DNA from: Capitulum mitella
Taxonomy: Eukaryota > Arthropoda > Thecostraca > Pollicipedomorpha > Pollicipedidae
Length of the DNA: 64,000 nucleotides
Direction of reading: 5' to 3'
Assembly: GCA_030062745.1 (NCBI GenBank)
Contig: CP099849.1
Coordinates: 17,840,144 to 17,904,143 of the forward strand
Of the stretch, positions 46,229-58,400 are shown one piece after another. Positions within the stretch are counted from its first letter, which is position 1. Every line of letters begins with the position of its first letter. Below the pieces are notes generated by a model, which searched no databases, had not been told where the DNA came from, and saw nothing but the letters and a program-made list of their open reading frames with translations. Both the position numbers and the translations under genes were made by a program.

Positions 46229-48640
46229 GTTTTAGTTAGAGACATCCGTTTGTTAGAATGGCTCCCTTATGACATACAGGCACCGCGTCAAACGTTACGT
46301 GCAGATTGTTTTTCTTGGATATGAACGCGCCCTGTCGTCAAAAAGTGCATATAACATGTACGTATTTAATCTGGACTTTCGCTTTCAAGCGTGTTTTAGT
46401 CGAAGCGCCCTCGTGGCTCGTTTTGAAACCATGCTTCACATACAACTGAATGTTTTTCGCCATTTAACCATTACTGCGATGAAATTTGGCGCCCTTCCGG
46501 CGCGATTTTGTGGCCTTTTCAGCACGATTTTGGCGCCCTTTCGGTGCGATTTTGCCGCACCCACAAAATTTTTTGACGCCCCTGCCCTTCCCCCACTGAC
46601 AAAGTCTTGGACCCGTCCCTGACTGCGCCTCCAGCAGATGCCTCCCGTTGTCGTCTTTTGGCTGGAGAGAGGCTGGGGAGCTATGCCGGGTTACGGCCCC
46701 CTTCCCCATGCGGTCGCTTAGATGTCACCTTCTCCACTTGGTCGAAGGTCTTTGGCGGCTTTGTCCCACGCATGTACAGCCTCTGTAACAAACGTCCATG
46801 CAGTCCATGTATTCATCCATGCAGCCCATGAAGTCTCTCGAAAAGTAATGACCGGGCGCTATTATGCGCTCCCCCCTCCCCCGGAAAATTGAGCCTGGAG
46901 CAAAAACTTGCTGAGCCATTGTAACGTGAGTTGCTTCTGCCAATGGCCTGATCTATTGTCCTTGCATTTCAGCCATTTATTCAGCTCTAAATGGCAACAT
47001 TTTTTTTCGTAATCTGCATTTTCTAGAACCCTTGCAAAGGGCGCATTCACGACCAACTGAACGTAAACGCGCCGCGTAGACGTTCCTACTGGAATGTCCC
47101 CGTCACGAGACAGGATTTTCGAGAGAGGTCAGTGCCTTTACCCCTAACCACTGATACCCCGTTCGCATTACTATAGATGTCTTCCATATTTTTGACTTAA
47201 ATATTTATCAGGCGCGTCATTGATCCCTGCCCCGATATCTTGCCATTCACACATCTGCTGTTAAATGTAAAGCCGACTGATGCTCATGCTGCTTCGCTAT
47301 TTCTTTTGAACTTTCTTCGTTGGATGTGTTTTCATTCCATGTTTTGTTCGAAGAAATAATTGTTTTTTCCGCATTAATCCCCAGATTGATATCTGACAAT
47401 TTTTTTGTCCGTTAGTTTGCTTTCAACATCTTTCCATTCGATACCATACGATACTGCGTCATGTAATCGAATGACGCATGGCAACGACTTTCGCAGCACC
47501 TCAAGAAAATGCCTGATTTGGGAACCATTATGATGTAAATGTTGCATCAAGAGGTACTGTTAGCCATGTGGGATCAAATATCCAGGCACCTTGGACCTTA
47601 TTGAGCTCTAAGTATATCGGGCTGATGTAGTTAAAACGATCTTATCCCTGACGGATCCAGGGAGAGGGAGTCATCTCGGCTATGGCCATGGCCACCGCGA
47701 CGATGAGGGCAAATAAACATTTGCCCTTCCCCCCCGCAAAAAAGACAGGGGTATTTCTATCCATCCAGAGTTTGAAGTTACTGGAGGTCCGGACTCAACA
47801 TATGGCCAGCGTCTTCCCCCCTCCGGTCGATGACCTACCATTCATATTCGGCCGCTGAAGTACATTCTGAACCCATGGTCAGCGTCTTCCACTGCCGCCC
47901 CCCCCCCCCCTGTCAACGACTCCACTGACCTACCATCTAGACCCAGGAAACTCTGCCTTGCCCCCCCCCCCCCAAAGATCCGCTCCTGAACCTTATGTCA
48001 GGTCTATACACTGGTCTAAAACTCGCCAGACGGCCAGTGCTCGTTGCCTCCGGCATGGGTGTTTTTTTCTGTGGGGGCTGCGGGGGATTTTACGGCATCA
48101 CATAGGTGTTTCCCACTGGCGACACAATTTGTTAAACTTTGGAATAAAAAAATATTTCCACTATAGTTTGTCATGCAATGCCCTAAAAAAATGTTTTCCT
48201 TCGTCCTGTCTTTATTTCTTGGTGGATTACGGTTTAGGCGCCGTCCCTCAATTTCTAGACCGTGGCCATGGTCTCCGGCGTGCGTGCCACAATCCCAGAC
48301 GTCTTTTCTCAAGAAAAGGAAAGCCGAGGGATGCCTGCCATCTACGAACGTCGGTCAAAGAAGTCGATGTTGAGATTCTCCGCAGCGTGTCCACAAGCAC
48401 ATTGTACAATGTCCTTGCTCCGCCTCTGATAGTGCGTTTATGAACCTTGCCAATGTATTTTAAATGCTGAAAATGTAGAAAGTGTAAACTGGAAGTTTTT
48501 TCTTTGCGATTTTCCTCAAGCCGGCGAAAATGTGGTAAAAGCAACGGTTTGGATAGTCGAATTTTGAACGTGAAGAATAGTGTAGCGTTCTTTGAAATCC
48601 TATGATGCATTCTGGGTCTGGTACACCAAAGCGATATACA
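46229..48640. other. Intergenic region upstream of TAF4, no gene seen
   Basis: Contains C tracts at 47899-47912 and 47961-47973, one more unit of the 63-bp repeat near 46255-46340, and several ORFs below 165 codons without family motifs. Confidence 0.45.
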
Positions 48641-48650
48641 GCGCATGCGC
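48641..48650. promoter_or_regulatory. NRF1-type site GCGCATGCGC
   Basis: Perfect palindromic core of the NRF1 (ewg in flies) consensus, 31 bp upstream of the TAF4 start codon and embedded in agcgcatgcgcag. It is typical of TATA-less housekeeping promoters. Confidence 0.6.
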
Positions 48651-48678
48651 AGTTCAGTTTCGTAGTGGGGCAGGTGGG

Positions 48679-48689
48679 AAAATGGCGGC
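48679..48689 (+). promoter_or_regulatory. YY1/Pho-type site overlapping the TAF4 start codon
   Basis: AAAATGGCGGC matches the YY1 consensus (AAnATGGCGGC) in the orientation seen at many animal translation-start/TSS regions; the ATG in it is the TAF4 start. Confidence 0.45.
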
Positions 48690-49497
48690 GGGTGGGTCGC
48701 TGGACGATCTTCTTAACAGTAAAGTGGATGAAAGTGCGTTTACAGCCTTGGTTGGTACCTTGGAAGACCAACTTTACTCGGGCCAAGCTCAAGGAAATGT
48801 TTCAACGACGTCCGGTGCCGCAGTTGCGCGTAACCACGTCGTGCCGGTCGTCAGTTTGAGTGGTGCAGTGAGCGCGAGTGGTCGCATGCCTGCAAACGGT
48901 GCTCAACATGCCGTTGTTTCTTCCCAGTGTGACAACAAGAGTGGTATATTGACTGTGTCCAAGAGCGGGACGGTTGTTAGTACTGCTGTGAGAAGTGTAT
49001 CGGCCCATAGTCAGGCGGGCGTGATACAAACTACCAGCTTCCCTGCCAGTGGCCTTAGCACCAATGCTGGGGCAGGCAACGTGGCTGGTGCAATGAACAA
49101 TGCTAGTGTTATGAAAATTGTGCATGCAGGTGGAACACAAGCAGTAGCATCTCCTACTGGAACATTTGCCATTAACAGCAGTAGTGTACCAAATGGTTCT
49201 ACCAGCAGTGCCCAAAGTGTTATAACTAATGGTAAACAAACCATGACTGTTGGTAGCAAAGTTGTGAATGTTGCACAGACATCAAGTGCACCCACAGTGA
49301 TAACTGTGAACAGAGCAAGTGGTGTTGTTGGTGCAAATGTCCCAGGTGTTGTTGCCAACACAGCAATGACAAGTGGAGTGCAAATTCTTAATGTTAATCA
49401 AGCCAGAGCACAGTCACCAAGTGTTCAGGGGCAAAAAACTCTTGCCCCCCGTGTGCTTCTTTCACCTCAAGTCGTCAATCGCGCAGCCCAGCCAGGG
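48682..49497 (+). CDS. TAF4: TAF4 exon 1
   Basis: 272 codons from the ATG in the YY1-like context; an upstream in-frame ORF extends to 48592, but the conserved protein starts here (MAAGGSLDDLL). Donor GGG|GTAAGA. Rich in Ser, Val, Thr and Ala. Its GC content is clearly lower than that of exons 3-12. Confidence 0.88.
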
Positions 49498-52400
49498 GTA
49501 AGATAGATTTTCCAACTATAGTTAGTCTGTTTAATATTGTAAGATGTATGTTGTATGGCCAGCATTGTTCATTCACTTTTTTGAATACCTTACCAACCTT
49601 CTTTGGTTCAGACAGGGCTGGAAATTTGGTTTTGTAGTAGAAATGTCCCTTGAGAGCTCAAAGTTCTGCCAAGTAAAAAAAGGTGCAGGTTGAAGTTGAC
49701 ATGTGGTCTAAGTCAGCTTTGACATCACAGTTGCATCTTCTTGGATGCAGACATGGGCCTGGGTCCTGATGGAATGCAGGTTTTCCCCATTTTGCATTTC
49801 ATTCTAAGTTGGCTAGGGTAAGTGTAACATCATATAGGTGCAGCTTTGCCCTGGCAGGACATGACCTTCCCAGGATGATGCAGTAACACATGTGGGTCAA
49901 CAAAGGGCTCTCAACAAAATGGGGATAGCCTGCATGCCACTGGGATGTAGGCATATGTCTGCTTGGAGGGCAAATTATGAAGCCATTTGCTTGGAGAGTT
50001 GGTGACTTGGCAACAAGGGTATTATGAGGCATTTTGATGAGGACTCAGGAAACTTTTCTGGGTTAAGATTTTTTTTGTGTGACAAATTATTATGTGTCAT
50101 TGCAAAAAATGGCACCTACTATAACCCTAGTCTCACAACATTTAACAAGAATCACATAATGTGTGCCCATTGTGAAGTGATTAAACCAGTAGTATTTGCA
50201 CTGTTCATGGGCATCATCATGTAATGACACAAGTTGTGCAATCATTTTTAGGAATAGAAGCCCATAATGTGATGGGACAATGGTGCATGGTGATGACTAG
50301 CCATTCATATTAATATATATGATTAATTCATCCAATTGATGAAATGATGTATTGTGCTATTAGAATGCATTCCTGTCTTGCATGCAATTCATTGATGCAC
50401 CTGTTCTGGTTTGCTGAAGCAGCAGCAGATCACACTGCAGACTCTGCAAAGTTCGGGATCTGGCCACCTCCTGGTAAAGACAGAAACAGGGCATCTGAAA
50501 CTGATCCAGTTGCCTGTCCAGGGTGGCACCACCTCCACTGCTGTGAGCTTTGTTGGCACTCCCACCTCTTCATCACCTGTGTACAAGGTAATGCATAATC
50601 GTCACATAGAAAGCACAGAACTCTTCTTTCGTCACAGCAGTGCACATCTTAGTTTGGTTTTTGTAGTGTTTTTCATCATTTGTGTTGGGCTCATATGGTC
50701 ATTTTAGCACACTGCTTTCCTTTATTCAGAAATTTTCCCATGTGGCATTGGGCCCTCATGATGAATGGATGTGCTTCCAGTCAGAACTGGTAAACTTTGA
50801 TGTAATTACTTTATGATTTATTTGGTAGGCATATGCTTTAAACATATGGATTTCATCACAGTATTGCCAGATCAGCTGTTCACTTTGAACTCCATTCCTG
50901 GCATTTTCTTTCCCTTTTTTGTTGGCTACTGGCATGTATGTTCAGATATTGCATGTGCAGCTATTTGATGTTCTTGTCACATCTACATAGATGCTCAAAG
51001 AAAATGCATGGCATTTGACTCATAGGTAGGTTAAAATTGCAGAAGCAACACATCATTGCTTTTTCTGCAGACATTCCATATGAGTAACTTGGTGTTGTTT
51101 TGTTTTATGTCTTTAGGTCATTGCACTGAAGTTCATTCCTTTCTATCATCATATGTCTCCATTGTCAGTACAATATGCTGTTTTGCCAGATGCTAATCTC
51201 CATATAGTGATTTGTATGTCTCAAAGAGTCATTTTTTCCAGTACCCACAATTTGGCATTCCTGGAGTTATTATCAGTTCTCCCAATTTCTGCTTTGTGCT
51301 GTGGTGTGCAGTCTTGCTAGTCTGTTGTTACCTGCTGCAGTCAGCCCCTGACCATCCTCTGCGTGCTGACACTGTTTGCCTGACCGCCCCTGCGTGGCTG
51401 CCACTGTTTGCCTGACCGTCCTCTGTGTGGCTGCCACTGTGTGCCGGCTGGCGGCGGCCTGTGACGCGCCGCACTGGCCTTTGCTCTTCCGCAGTCGGTG
51501 ACAGCCGGTGGTGGCGCGCCCTCGCCGCTACAGCGGCCGGCTCCCGCTCCCCGCCATCCCCATGCGCCGCACGGCCACCTGCCTAACATTTACAAGGTGC
51601 GAGATGACACGGCTTAGCTGGGTTCCACTCCCACTGGCGGTTGCGCTGCGCAGGGGAAAGGCTGCAGCTCTCGCGCCCGGGAACGCCTCTGCCATACTGA
51701 CCGAAGCCTTCAGCAGCTGCTATGCTCACTGCCTGGGTGCAGACGTGTGCCAGACCAGTTCTTTGGCACAAAACATTTTTTCTTGGGATTTGTGGCATGG
51801 AGAATATTGATGGTTTTCCATTGATTTGGCTTTTGTTGAAATTTTGCCTGGATTGTTGAGCTGCTGCAGCATTATAGCACTTTCAGTTTGGATAAGCCAA
51901 TTTTATGTGAATATGGTTCCATGCATGCAGATCATGTTTCCACACATGTATGCTGGACTGAAAGGCTGTTCTGTCCACTTAATCAGGTTGTGTTACTCAT
52001 GTTGTGTGAGCCCTGGTATTGCTTTGTTTAGGCCTGCGTCGTCAGATACTGTACCATTAGCAACACATCGTCTTGGACATTGCCGTTTTAGGTATCTACA
52101 TCTGGTCGGGGCATGATAGCAGTCATGATAATTCCTCGTTCCCCGGGAGAACTGTTGCCACACACACTATTTGCCCACTACTGGAATCATTGAGGTTGCC
52201 CTGTGCTGGAGACGTGGTTGCCAGTGTGCCTGTTTGACACATTAATCCCACTGTACTGTTTGCTTGTGTGCGTGTGTGTGTGTGTGCGCGCGCGCGCGCG
52301 TTTTGTGTGGTGCCGGGGCGGGTCGCAGGTGACACGTCTGACGGCGACTCTCTCACGGCAGAGCCCGGTGCAGGCGGCCACCACGCCGCGGACGGCCACG

Positions 52401-55400
52401 GCCGTGGCGGTGACGACGGTGGCGGCGCCGGCCACCGCTCCGGCCGCCGCTCCGGCCACCACCACCGCCCAGCCCACCGCTCAGGTGAGCCACCAGGCGG
52501 CCGCGGCAGGCGCCGGTCCTGCGCTCAGTTCTTGGGGCCGGGCAGACAGCGGAACCTTATGACGATCTGAGGAGTACGTGGAAGCGTTCCGCACTTTCAT
52601 ATGTCTGATAACGATGTATTTTGTGCGTGATAAGGTGCCCAGCTGTTACTCCACGTTTACGGTATTTGTAATTCCCTTCTTACCAGTGGTTGCGTGATTC
52701 TAAAAGAGAACAACAAAATATCCAGCAGGGGTTACGAATATTAATGAAAACATGCTGTGCCACGCTTTGTCTGCGAGTGCAGTTTTGCCGATTAGCCGGC
52801 TGTTGTGCATTGGTGCCTTGTACATAGACGTGGTGTGCACGTACGTGTGTTGTGTGGCAGTGTCAGCCGTGCGTGGATGCATCGTAACGTCGGTGTTCCA
52901 TGCTTGTTTGGGCAGCCGCAGAATGCCATGGCGCCGGACACGGCCAAGCTGAAGTGCAAGAACTTCCTGGCGACGCTGCTGCGTCTGGCCAAGGACCAGC
53001 CGGACTCGGTGGCGCGGAACGTGCGCCTGCTGATCCAGAGCTTGATCGACGCGCGCGTGGAGCCGGAGGCGTTCACCACGCGGCTCCAGCAGGAGCTCAA
53101 CTCGTCTCCGCAGCCGTGCCTGGTGCCGTTCCTCAAGGTGCGGGCCGGCGCTCGCCGTCGATTGGTACCGTGCCACGCTCAGATCGGGAGTGCGGCCTTT
53201 GTTTCGTGACGTTTGAACTGATGACATCGCATTAATTGGCAACATGTTGGGTATTGTCTTGTGCTGTCTTCGGTTTGCCAAATGGCTGGGAGGGTTTGAA
53301 AAGAAAATGGAAATGTTTTACGGAAAAGTGAATGAAGCTAGGAAACAGATGCGTGGTGCGGTTGTGTAATCAGATGTTTTTTTTTCGTAGTAGCCACCTG
53401 AACCGTACAATATGAAAACGGTAGTCGCTGAACGAGTCAGTAGATGACACTGCAGTCGATGCGCCCCTAAGCCCCAATAACCAACCAACCAACGAATCAG
53501 TAGAATGATTGCCATACCAGTGCGACGCTGCTTGTCTAACGTATCACCTCCGGCTCCTGCAGAAGAGCCTGCCGTTCTTACGCCAGTCGCTGTTCAACAA
53601 GGAGATCTCGATAGAGGGCGTGAGGCCGCCGCCCGCGTCGGCGCTCTCCACGCCGCTCGGCACCGTGCCCGTCATGCATGTAAGCTCCGTCACGGCCGGG
53701 CGGCCAGCCACTGGCGCTGTTCGCCCTCCTGCCACTCTGGGATGGAAACATATGTATAGTTCGGAGCGTTTGCACCTCTGTTTGTCGTGGCCGCCAGTTA
53801 TGCGAATGCGCTTGCATTGATGTCTCCTTCCACCGTGGGCTGTGGTTACTGACATTTAAGCGCTTGCTGTTGCATTAGTGTTTTATTTATGAATGGATCG
53901 ATGTTTATTGTTGGGGCCGAGCAGCATTTGATTTTTTGTTATTGCTCTCGCCTTGCTTTTTTTTCTTAGGTCGGCTGGAGACACGAAAAGGAGAGGGCTG
54001 CCCCACCTCCTTATGCCATGCAGTCCTCATAGTGACCTTTTCCTGTCGACTACTCGATTCCTGTCATGCAACGTTGCGTTCTTGGTCGTGCGTGCAGGAC
54101 GCATAGAAAATACACCCGCGCGCTGCCAGTTCTATTGGGCTTGAAACTTTTAAAATTTTTGGTTTATTTTTTCGCTTTGTTCTTTGTGCCCACGCTACTG
54201 CTTTTTCTATAGCTTATCCACTATCACGGACTAGATATAGTGTTTCATGGAATGGATAAAATGACATTTCATCCGTCCATCCCTCACCCCTGCGGTGGGC
54301 TGCCCCGGCGTCCCGACGTCCGTCAGCCCTCTGGTGGCATGTCCCGACGTCCGTCAGCCCTCTGGCGGCGTATCCCGACGCCTGTCAACCCTCTGGTGGG
54401 GTGTCCCGGAGTCCTTAATCCGTCAGGCGAGGTGTCCCAGCGTCCGTCATCCCTCTGGCGTGTCCTGACGTCCCTCAGCCCTCTGGTGACATTCCCGGCG
54501 CCCATGGGCTCTGGTGGCATTTCCTGACGTCCGTCAGCCCTCTGATGGCATATCCCGGCGTCCGTCAGCCCTCTGGTGGGGTGTCCTGACGTCCCTCAGC
54601 CCTCTGGCGGGCTGTCCCGGCGTGCCTCAGGCCTCTGGTGGGCTGTCCCGGTATCCCTCAGTCCTCTGGTGGGCTGTCCCGGCATCCCTCAGTCCTCTGG
54701 CGGGCTGTCTCGTTGTCTCTCAGCCATCTGGCGAGCTGTCCCGGCGTCCCTCAGCCCTCTGGTGGGGTGTCCCGGCGTCCCTCAGTCCTCTGGCGGGCTG
54801 TCCCGGCGGCCCTCAGCCCTCTGGTGGGCTGTCCCGGCGTCCCTCAGCCCTCTGGTGGGGTGTCCCGGCGTCCCTCAGTCCTCTGGCGGGCTGTTTCGTC
54901 GTCCCTCAGCCCTCTCTGGCGGTACGTGGTGTCTCCGGCCAGCCGTGAGGCGGCGGCGCCGCGTGACCGCCAGGCCTCTGTATCGGCCGTGACTCCGGCA
55001 GGTGCAGCGGCCGGCCACCGCCGCCGTCCGCCAGGTGGTGTCGGCCGTGCCGGCGCGCGCAGCGACGGCCGCCGCCGCCGCGCCGGTCCGACTGGTGACC
55101 GGCGGCCTGGTGCAGGCGCGCAGCGTCTCCGCCCACCCGGCCATGCTCGGCATCCAGCCCGTACGTCAGCGGCGCCGGCCCGACCGGCCTGTCGGCCTCC
55201 TGCGCCCGGTCTGGCCAGCGCTCGGCCGGCCGGCGCCAGATCCAGGGCTGTGTCGTGGTGCCTGTCTTGTGCTGAGCATGTCGGCACCTAGATAGGAATG
55301 CCGTTTTTTTTGTTTGGATATTTCAAGTTCAGTGGATTTCCAGTTTTTTTCGTTGTTAAACATGCATGGCATATGATTTTGTTGTAGCTTCATTCATTCG

Positions 55401-58400
55401 TAAAAGAGCGATGGATCTTGATGTTTCCACCATTTTTTTTCAGTATTGTTCGTGTCCTCGTTCCACTCGTACTCGGGTATCTCTGTTACATCGCTGCATT
55501 GTTTCCCCATAAAGGAAACGTTATATCCATACGTGTTCGGAACCAAGATCGCGTAGTTCAAGCAGTCTGAGGAAACTATTTCTGATATATCTCATTTCAC
55601 ATGACGTTTGCAAGGCCCAGAGTGATTCATGCCCAGATTCCTCCTGTGCTATGTCCATTCTTGACCTATTGCTTCCTCACTTTCTGATCCAGGAATTCCT
55701 GAGAGGCTAAATGATGGCATTTGTTTGTGTGTCAGCACTATGTTGATCTGTAGCGTAGACATTTGTCGAGAGTCTTATAGATCACCTAGAGATTCTAGGC
55801 ATTTGCTTCAGAAAAGATGTAAAATGACCTTGTGCAAAGTAGATACTTAGTCTTTGTTCATTTCTTCCATGACTTTGATAGCCTGGTCGAGTACGTTTTG
55901 TCAAAAACTGGCCGTTGTTCAGCTATGGGTTTTGACGGTTTGGAGCCGCGGACGTTTGTCGTTCGAACGTTGTGCTGATGGCATTTCGGTCAGATCGTTT
56001 TGTCTGGCGCACCCAGTTTGTCAGAACACTAGCATTTCAGTCAAGAGGTAGTGTTCAAAAAGAGACATGACATTCACCATGCGGCCCGTTTTTAGTGTTG
56101 GCGTATTTGGTTGGTTCGTGTTTTTGCACATGCTGTTTCGATAGTTTGCGGTGCTAGTAGAACCACGTCATCTCGGATTCCATTGTTGGCTCGGTGTCGG
56201 TCGCCTCAGTCCAGTCGTGCTTTCGGAACGTGTGAGGGGCGTCGGCGGCGACTGTCTCACGTGCTCGGTTTCAGACGGGCTCCAAGGTGTTGCGCACGCC
56301 GGCCGCCTCGTCTCCGGTCACGGCCGGCGCCGCCGCCGCCGCCTCCGGTGTCGCCGGTTCCACCGCCTCCGCCGCCGCTTCCAGCTTCAGTCGGCAACCG
56401 CCTGTGGCGCTGCGACAGAACAAAAAACTCAACTTCAAGTACGTGCCGCTGTGGCAACGCCAGACGTTTCGATGTAGAGGGGTTTGAAGCTTATTGAAGT
56501 GATGTGTGAGGAACAGCATCAGGCATGGATATGCTCAGTCCCAGGATGCCATTGTTTTCCGACGTGACGTGACGCCATCATAGGTGTCACGTCGCTGTTC
56601 GTCGCGCGGCGCACGCCAACCCCTGACCGCCCACTGGGCACCGTCAGATCGTCGTTCGAGTCGGGCCAGGATGACGACATCAACGACGTGGCGGCGATGG
56701 GCGGCGTCAACCTGCAGGAGGAGTCGCAGAACATCCTGGGCAGCACCGAGTACGTGGGCACGCAGATCCGCAGCATCAAGGACGAAACGTTCCTGCCGAG
56801 CGCGGCGCTGCAGCACAAAATCCGGCGCATCGGTGAGGCAGCCGTCCGCCGCGCCCCCGCTCTCCCCGCTGTTCAGGGGGTGTTGGGGGCCATCACCGCA
56901 CAGACGGTGACTGGTAGGGGTGGGGATGTGTGGGGTTTCGTTCCGTTACTGGAAAGTCTGTTGTGTGAATCGTCAGGAGGTAGGCCTTGAGACTTCCTGG
57001 TCGTCGTGGGGATGCTTGTGTGATTCATTCCGTCCAAAAGGCATGTGTTACTTGACTCCCTTGTAAGGACTTGTGCCATAACACGGACCATTCCTTCTGC
57101 CATACGTATTAGGATGCCTTCCTCGATCGTGATCTCGCCACCACTAGGCCGCGTACTGCCTGGGCCCTTGTAATCGCGCCAGCTGCCGCCGCCGTGGGGC
57201 GCTCCTGGCAGCTGTTCTCTGGCATCCGTCGTCCTGACGGTCGCAGGATGTCGATGTCCGTGGCCCTCGGACCGTGACCGGCTGCGCCGCTTTGATCGTG
57301 GCTGTGTGCGCTCCTCTGATTGCGACTGACACTCTGACAGACTACATCCTCTGTAACTGTGACTGTGACTGTTTGACCCTATGACCGTGACTGTATCTCT
57401 CTGACTGAGGCTGTGTGCGACCCTGTGACCGTGACCACGTCCATGTGGCTGTGACTGTGTTTGGCCCTCGGATTGTCAGTGCATTCATCTGACGACGACT
57501 ACATCTCTCTTACTGCTTTTCTGTGTGGCCGTCTGACCGTGACTGTGTGACCGTCTGACTGTGATAGCATCTCTGTGACTGTTACTGCATGTGTCTTGAC
57601 TGTGTGGCCTGAATACATCCCTCTGGCTGCAGCTGTGTGTGGCCCACAGACTTGACTTTGAACATCAGAATGATCGTGCGGGACCCTCTGATTATGGCTA
57701 CATCCTTCGGACTGCCATTGTGCGTTGCCCTCTGACTGTGACTGTGAGACCCTCTGTGATTATATCCCTTTGACTGTAATGGCACTCCAGTAACTGCGAC
57801 TGTCGGCAGCCTCCCCCTCCCCTTACTGTGGCGACACCCCGCTGACTGACTCGACCCCTCTGACCGTGACCGCGTGCCTCCCTCTGACCATGACAACGCC
57901 CATCTGACTTTGACGGCATCCCTCTGATCATGACTGCCTGCCTCCCTCTCACGGTGATGGCTGTATTGTAACTGCGACTGCCGGCAGCCTTCCCTTCCCC
58001 TTGCTATTGGCGACACCCCTCGGACCGTGAGTGGACCCGTCCGACGGTGACTGCCTACCCGTCTGATGACGGCGTCCCTCTGATCATGACTGCCTGCCTT
58101 CCTGGCTGTGATGGCTGTCCTGTAAATGCGACTGTCGGCAGCCTCCCCCTTCTCCTTGGTGTTGACGACACCCCTCTGACTGTGCCGACACCCCTCGGAC
58201 CGTGAGTGGACCCCTCCGTCCGTGACTGCCTGTCCGTCTGATGACGTCGTCCCCCTGATCGTGACGGCATCCCTGTGACCGTGACTGTCTGCATTCGCCT
58301 GACGGTGCGTGTGGCCGCGGCAGCCATGCGGCACGGCCTGGAGGAGCCCGGCCAGGACGTGGTCTCGCTGGTGTCGCACGCCACCCAGGAGCGGCTGAAA

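Noticed and set aside
48016-48646. Divergent gene upstream of TAF4 (minus-strand ORFs of 98 and 132 codons)
   Set aside because: No family motif or splice structure recognised; one peptide looks like repeat translation.
53953-54144. Additional TAF4 exon after a T-rich acceptor (tttttttcttag)
   Set aside because: The frame following the acceptor closes quickly and has no conserved residues, and exons 6 and 7 already join in phase.
54514-55291. ORFs of 144, 138 and 217 codons
   Set aside because: Reading frames of the 31-bp minisatellite; only 55002-55160 belongs to TAF4.
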